Of a stretch of 64,000 bases of DNA, positions 59,524-64,000 are shown piece after piece. The first letter of the stretch is position 1. Each line of letters starts with the position of its first letter. This stretch comes from an uncultured Acetatifactor sp. (GTDB lineage Bacteria > Bacillota > Clostridia > Lachnospirales > Lachnospiraceae), in NCBI GenBank assembly GCA_947629645.1, contig CANREV010000010.1, positions 1-64,000 of the forward strand, read 5' to 3'. The notes beneath the pieces are model-generated. The model did no database searches, was not told where the DNA came from, and saw only the letters and a program-made list of their open reading frames with translations. The position numbers and the translations under genes are program-made.

Positions 59524-62500
59524 ATGAGATGCAGAATAAGACAATGGTTTGCAGGATTTCTGTCGGTGGTCATGCTCATTTCCATGCTGCCTGTGACCGC
59601 GTATGCGGAGGGAGGCGGCTCGCCGGAAAAAACTGCAATAGAGCAGATACAGGAGCTGATCGATGCTCTGCCCAATGCGGAGGAGATCACAGCGGACAGC
59701 CGGACAGCGGTACGGGAACAGATAGATGCCATAGAGGCGGCCCTGTCGGAACTGGACGGGGAAGAGACGGCAAAACTGGATGCTGCCCGCTATGAGGCGG
59801 CGCTGTCCGCGCTCTCTACCCTGGACAGCGCTGCAGGAGCCGAAACAGAAAATAATGGGGCGGACACCAACAACCGGAAGGGTACGACTCCGGTTTCGGA
59901 AAGCAATGAAACAGGATCGGACACCGTGACGGGCGGAGATCTGCACACGGGGACGGTTGCGAAACGAGTGCAGTCTATGATAGATGCCTTGCCGGATGCG
60001 GAAACCGTCACCGCCGACAATCGGGCCGATGTGGAGGCACAGCTTACGGCCATCGATGAGGCGAAGCTGGCCCTGTCCCAGGAGGAACTGGACGCCCTGG
60101 ACATCACCCGCTATAACAATGTCGTTTTGGCCTTACTTGCGTTGGAAGGGCTTTCCGGGGTCAATCAGATTGCTTTGTCGGCAACGGATCACAACATGGC
60201 AAACGGCAGCCTGACCATCAGCGCAGACGGCAGTTACACCGTCACCGGCACTACCACCTCCAATACGATCCTTGTGAAGAACAACGCACAGGTCACGATC
60301 ACCCTGAATAACGTGAGCGTGACCAGCAGTGGCTGCGCCTTTGACATCCAGAGCGGTAATGTGACGTTGATTCTGGCGGATGGGACGACCAACTCCTTCA
60401 CCAGCAACAACTATTATGCCGGTATCCATGTGGCGGAAGGCGCGTCCCTCACCATCGATGGCACAGGCACGTTAAACGCGGTCTCGAAACAAGTGACCGG
60501 TGTGTCAGCGCCCTTTGACAAGACTCTTGGCGCGGGCATCGGCGGCAACGGCGGTACCGATGTGATAAGCACCGAGGACAACGCGGGCAGCATCCTCATC
60601 AAGGGCGGCACGGTCAACGCCAAATGCGAGGGCGATGGCGCGGGTATCGGCGGCGGCTGGACCTGGGAGGAACATAAAGCACACGGGAGTTTTCAGTCTA
60701 TCACCATCACTGGCGGTAAAGTGACGGCAGAGAGCGGCGGTAACGGCGCGGGCATCGGCTGTGGCTGCTGGGCCGCTGAAATGGGGACGATCAACATAAA
60801 CGGCGGAGAGGTTCACGCCAAGAGCGCGTCACCGAACGGGGTATCCTATGCCATCGGGTACGCGCATAAAGACAAGGAGTTTGAAAGCAACATATCCGTT
60901 GAGGGCGGCGTGATCTTTACGGAGGGCCCCAATGGGCGCGGGATTGGCGCGGAGTCGCTGACGAAGAAGAACTGCCTGATTGTTTCCGAATCCAGCAGCG
61001 TTGAAATTAATGGGAACCCCACGATCACAGGGGACGTCACCCTTCCGGATGGCAAGACCCTGACGATCCCCTCCGGCAGCACCCTCACGGTAGCGGAAGG
61101 AGCGATGCTGACTGTGGCAAAAGGGGCAAACCTCACGGTAGCGGCAGGAGCAACGCTGACCGTGGAAACAAATGCGGAGCTGACCGTAGCGGAAGGGGCA
61201 ACGCTGACGAACAACAACAAGATTGTAAACCATGGGAAGATCGTTCAGGATGGAACCATCAACGGAAGCGGGACGATGGAAGGAAATCCGGCCGCCGTTT
61301 ACAAGCTGAGCGTCACCGCTCCTGTTTTGGCCAGCGCGACAGAGGGCTACAGCCAGCCCGAGGCCCAGCCCATAACCATCCAAAATACAGGCACCATGGA
61401 GGCTGCGATTTCTAAGGTAACGGTCAGCGGCAGCGAATTTACGATAAGCGAAGACGGGGGATCCGATCATACGGTCGCGGTTGGCGGGACAAACACAAAC
61501 TGGAAAATTCAACCCAGAACCGGACTTATGACAGGGATTCACACTGCCACCGTCACTGTCACCTACGATGGCGGCAAGACGGCAACGGCACAGGTATCTT
61601 TTGTCGTGAAGTATGCTGAGGATGTTCTGTTGGATGTTTCCAAAAGGTCTCTGCGCTTTGATTCTGACGGCCGGTATACCGTCACGGGAACCACGAGCGC
61701 AAATACCATCACCGTGACCGGAGGCAATGTGGAGCTTGTGCTGGACAGCGTAAGCATTACCAGCGGCGCCTGCGCCTTTGACATCCAGGGCGGCAAAGTG
61801 ACGCTGATCCTGGCGGACGGGACCACCAATTCCTTCACCAGCGGCGGAGGTAACGCGGGTATCCAAGTTGCCGAAAACGCATACCTCACGATCAAGGGAA
61901 ACGGCGCGCTGAACGCCACCGCGAAGAAGCCCAGCAATACTTCCAGCGGTGCGGGCATTGGCGGGCATTCGGCGAAAACGGCGGGACATATCACTATCGA
62001 GAGCGGGACTATCACAGCCAAAAGCGAAAGTAGCTGTGACGGTGCGGGTATCGGCGGCGGTCATACCAGTGAGAAAGGCCAAGGCGGAGGATTTCAGTCT
62101 ATCACCATCACTGGCGGTAAAGTGACAGCTGAGAGTGGCGGTAACGGCGCGGGCATCGGTGGTGGGTGCTGGTGCAAGAATATGGGGACTATCACCATCA
62201 GCGGCGGGGAGATCCATGCAAAAACAAACGGGACAAATAACTCTGTCACCACTGGAAATAAGTCATTCGCCATTGGTTATGGGTACGGATCCAGTAAAGG
62301 GGGCACAATTACCATCACTGGCGGCTTGATTTTTGCGGAGAGCAAATACGGTCGTTATATTGGCGCAGCAAGCGCACCAACGCCAACAAACTGCGTGGTC
62401 TTCAAAAACGATAGCGGCGTTGACTTTAACGGAAACCCCACGATCACAGGTAATGTTACGCTCAGCAAGAACCTGACGATCCCCTCCGGCCACACCCTCA

Positions 62501-64000
62501 CGGTAGCGGACGGAGCAACGCTGACTGTGGCAAAGGGAACAACGCTCACGGTATCGGAAGGTGCGCAGCTGACCGTGAAAGAAAATGGAACGCTGATTGT
62601 GGAAGGGACGCTGACCAACAACAACACTATTCAGAATGACGGCACGATCAATCAGCTTGGGACAATCGATGGATCAGGAACGATAAACGGAAAACAGCCC
62701 GGAAAGTACGGGCTGAGCGTTGCTGTTTCTAATTTTGCCAGCGCGTCAGAGGGCTACAGCGTGTCCGAGGTCCAGCCCATAACCATCCGGAATACGGGCA
62801 CTATGGAGGTCACGATTTCCGATGTAACGGTTAGCGGCCATGACTTTACGATAAGCAAAGACGAAGGATCCGATAATACGGTCGCGGTTGGCGGGACAAA
62901 CACGAGCTGGAAAATTCAACCCCAACCCGGGCTTGCCGCAGGAAATCACACCGCTACGGTCACGGTTACCTACAACGGAGGCAAACCGGCGACGACACAG
63001 GTATCCTTTGCCGTGACGTACGCCCCCGGCGATACGCTGGATGTTTCCAAACGATCTCTGCTCTTTGATTCGGACTGCCAGCATACTATCATAGGAACCA
63101 CGACCGCGAATACCATCACGGTGACCAAAGGCAACGTGGAGCTTGTGCTGGACAGCGTAAGCGTCACCAGCGGCAAGTGTGCCTTTGACATCAAGGGCGG
63201 CAATGTGACGCTGATCCTGAAGGACGGAACCACCAATTCCTTTATCAGCGGCGGCCATTATGCCGGCATCCATGTGGCGGAGGGCGCGACCCTCACGATC
63301 AAGGGGAACGGTACGTTGAACGCCACCGCGAAGAAGCCCGGCGATACTATCAGCGGCGCGGGCATCGGCGGAAATTACGATGACAACGCCGGCAGTATCA
63401 CGATTGAGAGCGGTACGGTCGTTGCCAAAAGCGAGGGCGATGGCGCGGGCATCGGCGGCGGTCATGCCAACGACAATGCCGACCATAAATACGGACAATT
63501 CAAGTCCATTACGATTAACGGCGGTAAGGTGACGGCGGAGAGCGGCGGCAACGGAGCCGGTATCGGCTGCGGCTGCTGGGCAAAGGCCATGGGGCCTATC
63601 AATATAAACGGCGGCGAGATCCATGCCAAGACCGCATCGACAAAAGCCTACGATATCGGCTACGGGTATAAAAACGATGGCGATGAGTTTGATAGTACCA
63701 TCACCATAAAAGGCGGTGTGATCTTTACTGAGGGCACCAGGAATCGCGGGATTGGCGCGAAGTCGTCGACGAAGGAAGACTGCCTGATCGTCCCTTACTC
63801 CGGCAATGTTGAGTGCTGCGGGGATCCTACGATCACAGGCGATATTACGATCCCCTCCGGCAAGACCCTGACCGTTCCCGCCGAGCAGACCCTCACGGTA
63901 GCGGAAGGGGCGACCCTCACGATAGTGGAGGGAGCAACGCTGACGGTAGAAAACGAAGGGACGATTGTAAACAATGGCAGAATCATCATTTACGGGACGA
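59524..64000 (+). CDS. Very large secreted repeat protein, beta-helix adhesin-like (partial, runs off the window)
   Basis: An open frame of at least 1492 codons. The signal peptide is MRCRIRQWFAGFLSVVMLIS ending TAYA. Two helical repeats follow (IDALPNAEEITADSRTAVRE, about residues 25-95, and IDALPDAETVTADNRADVEA, about 150-215). Then come three modules of about 470 residues. Each has a Cthe_2159-like carbohydrate-binding beta-helix (LILADGTTNSFTS, GAGIGG, TITGGKVTAESGGNGAGIG), a solenoid of LTVAEGATLTV repeats, and an Ig-like spacer (EGYSQPEAQPITIQNTGTME to VTVTYDGGKTATAQVSF). It is probably cell-wall bound through a C-terminus outside the window. AAAGGAGG precedes the ATG. Expression is probably controlled by the upstream invertible segment. 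Confidence 0.88.
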   Translation, partial: MRCRIRQWFAGFLSVVMLISMLPVTAYAEGGGSPEKTAIEQIQELIDALPNAEEITADSRTAVREQIDAIEAALSELDGEETAKLDAARYEAALSALSTLDSAAGAETENNGADTNNRKGTTPVSESNETGSDTVTGGDLHTGTVAKRVQSMIDALPDAETVTADNRADVEAQLTAIDEAKLALSQEELDALDITRYNNVVLALLALEGLSGVNQIALSATDHNMANGSLTISADGSYTVTGTTTSNTILVKNNAQVTITLNNVSVTSSGCAFDIQSGNVTLILADGTTNSFTSNNYYAGIHVAEGASLTIDGTGTLNAVSKQVTGVSAPFDKTLGAGIGGNGGTDVISTEDNAGSILIKGGTVNAKCEGDGAGIGGGWTWEEHKAHGSFQSITITGGKVTAESGGNGAGIGCGCWAAEMGTININGGEVHAKSASPNGVSYAIGYAHKDKEFESNISVEGGVIFTEGPNGRGIGAESLTKKNCLIVSESSSVEINGNPTITGDVTLPDGKTLTIPSGSTLTVAEGAMLTVAKGANLTVAAGATLTVETNAELTVAEGATLTNNNKIVNHGKIVQDGTINGSGTMEGNPAAVYKLSVTAPVLASATEGYSQPEAQPITIQNTGTMEAAISKVTVSGSEFTISEDGGSDHTVAVGGTNTNWKIQPRTGLMTGIHTATVTVTYDGGKTATAQVSFVVKYAEDVLLDVSKRSLRFDSDGRYTVTGTTSANTITVTGGNVELVLDSVSITSGACAFDIQGGKVTLILADGTTNSFTSGGGNAGIQVAENAYLTIKGNGALNATAKKPSNTSSGAGIGGHSAKTAGHITIESGTITAKSESSCDGAGIGGGHTSEKGQGGGFQSITITGGKVTAESGGNGAGIGGGCWCKNMGTITISGGEIHAKTNGTNNSVTTGNKSFAIGYGYGSSKGGTITITGGLIFAESKYGRYIGAASAPTPTNCVVFKNDSGVDFNGNPTITGNVTLSKNLTIPSGHTLTVADGATLTVAKGTTLTVSEGAQLTVKENGTLIVEGTLTNNNTIQNDGTINQLGTIDGSGTINGKQPGKYGLSVAVSNFASASEGYSVSEVQPITIRNTGTMEVTISDVTVSGHDFTISKDEGSDNTVAVGGTNTSWKIQPQPGLAAGNHTATVTVTYNGGKPATTQVSFAVTYAPGDTLDVSKRSLLFDSDCQHTIIGTTTANTITVTKGNVELVLDSVSVTSGKCAFDIKGGNVTLILKDGTTNSFISGGHYAGIHVAEGATLTIKGNGTLNATAKKPGDTISGAGIGGNYDDNAGSITIESGTVVAKSEGDGAGIGGGHANDNADHKYGQFKSITINGGKVTAESGGNGAGIGCGCWAKAMGPININGGEIHAKTASTKAYDIGYGYKNDGDEFDSTITIKGGVIFTEGTRNRGIGAKSSTKEDCLIVPYSGNVECCGDPTITGDITIPSGKTLTVPAEQTLTVAEGATLTIVEGATLTVENEGTIVNNGRIIIYGT
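60190..64000 (+). repeat. Three tandem 1.4-kb modules in the secreted protein
   Basis: The landmark YTVTGTTTSNTI is encoded at 60235, its counterpart at 61675 and the third at 63082, giving periods of 1440 and 1407 bp. The third module is cut by the window end. Long runs such as the segment encoding GGKVTAESGGNGAGIG are nearly identical at DNA level. Confidence 0.85.

Noticed and set aside
60829..62217. Long reverse-strand frame opposite the secreted repeat protein
   Set aside because: The plus strand has a signal peptide, a ribosome binding site and recognisable domains through the same region. The reverse frame recurs in each module as an effect of repeat codon use.

Overview
The window looks like a chromosomal segment of a low-to-moderate-GC member of the Bacillota, class Clostridia, most likely a gut-type Lachnospiraceae. 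The clues are a complete thl-crt-hbd-bcd-etfB-etfA butyryl-CoA operon, a pyrophosphate-type phosphofructokinase, a long-form hibernation factor, DUF4037/DUF4125 and LIC_10190-type proteins, AGGAGG-type ribosome binding sites and sigma-A promoters. I see no rRNA, tRNA or CRISPR array.

Layout. (1) 1-9239: a small HTH protein, then a tight signalling operon: a FecR-domain membrane protein, a CHASE2 class III adenylate cyclase, a GAF/HD-GYP phosphodiesterase, a TIM-barrel isomerase-like protein and a TPR-DUF4037-DUF4125 protein. (2) 9277-16135: housekeeping and cell-wall genes (SDR reductase, thioredoxin reductase, SH3-NlpC/P60 hydrolase, hibernation factor, M23 peptidase, RarA). (3) 16273-22622: the butyryl-CoA operon with its own promoter, intercistronic hairpins and terminator. 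(4) 22712-31290: TspO, PPi-phosphofructokinase, YbaK, MtnA, a GH43-like protein, a Cys-cluster protein, a DacA-like carboxypeptidase and an ECF sigma/anti-sigma pair. Minisatellites sit between several of these genes. (5) 31304-41198: a chemoreceptor, then an amino-acid or opine-type oxidase complex (2Fe-2S, FAD/ferredoxin, BFD, DAO subunits), an AraC regulator, a PII protein, an APC permease and an ornithine-cyclodeaminase-family enzyme. Two of these units share a nearly identical promoter and leader-terminator arrangement.

(6) 41199-58063 is accessory DNA. It holds a GNAT toxin-antitoxin-like pair between 16-bp direct repeats, an AT-rich AgrA/AgrC-like two-component system with unknown downstream proteins (one apparently frame-broken at a T6 tract), and a LIC_10190-like membrane protein with a duplicated fragment and a truncated ATPase beside it. 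It continues with an orphan Phd-type antitoxin, a large lipoprotein with a solute-binding domain, an McrB/LlaJI-type restriction pair without a methyltransferase, a sigma factor fused to an extra domain, and remnants of a serine recombinase, a response regulator and a RhuM protein.

(7) 58064-64000 is the most striking part. A complete tyrosine recombinase is followed directly by a perfect 26-bp inverted repeat (58904-58929 / 59340-59365) enclosing about 410 bp. That segment contains a sigma-A-like promoter pointing at a very long secreted repeat protein that begins at 59524 and runs off the window. A third, nearly identical copy of the site core lies at 59390-59410. This has the architecture of a phase-variable invertible promoter controlling a surface beta-helix adhesin-like protein. 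The reading is inferred from sequence alone.
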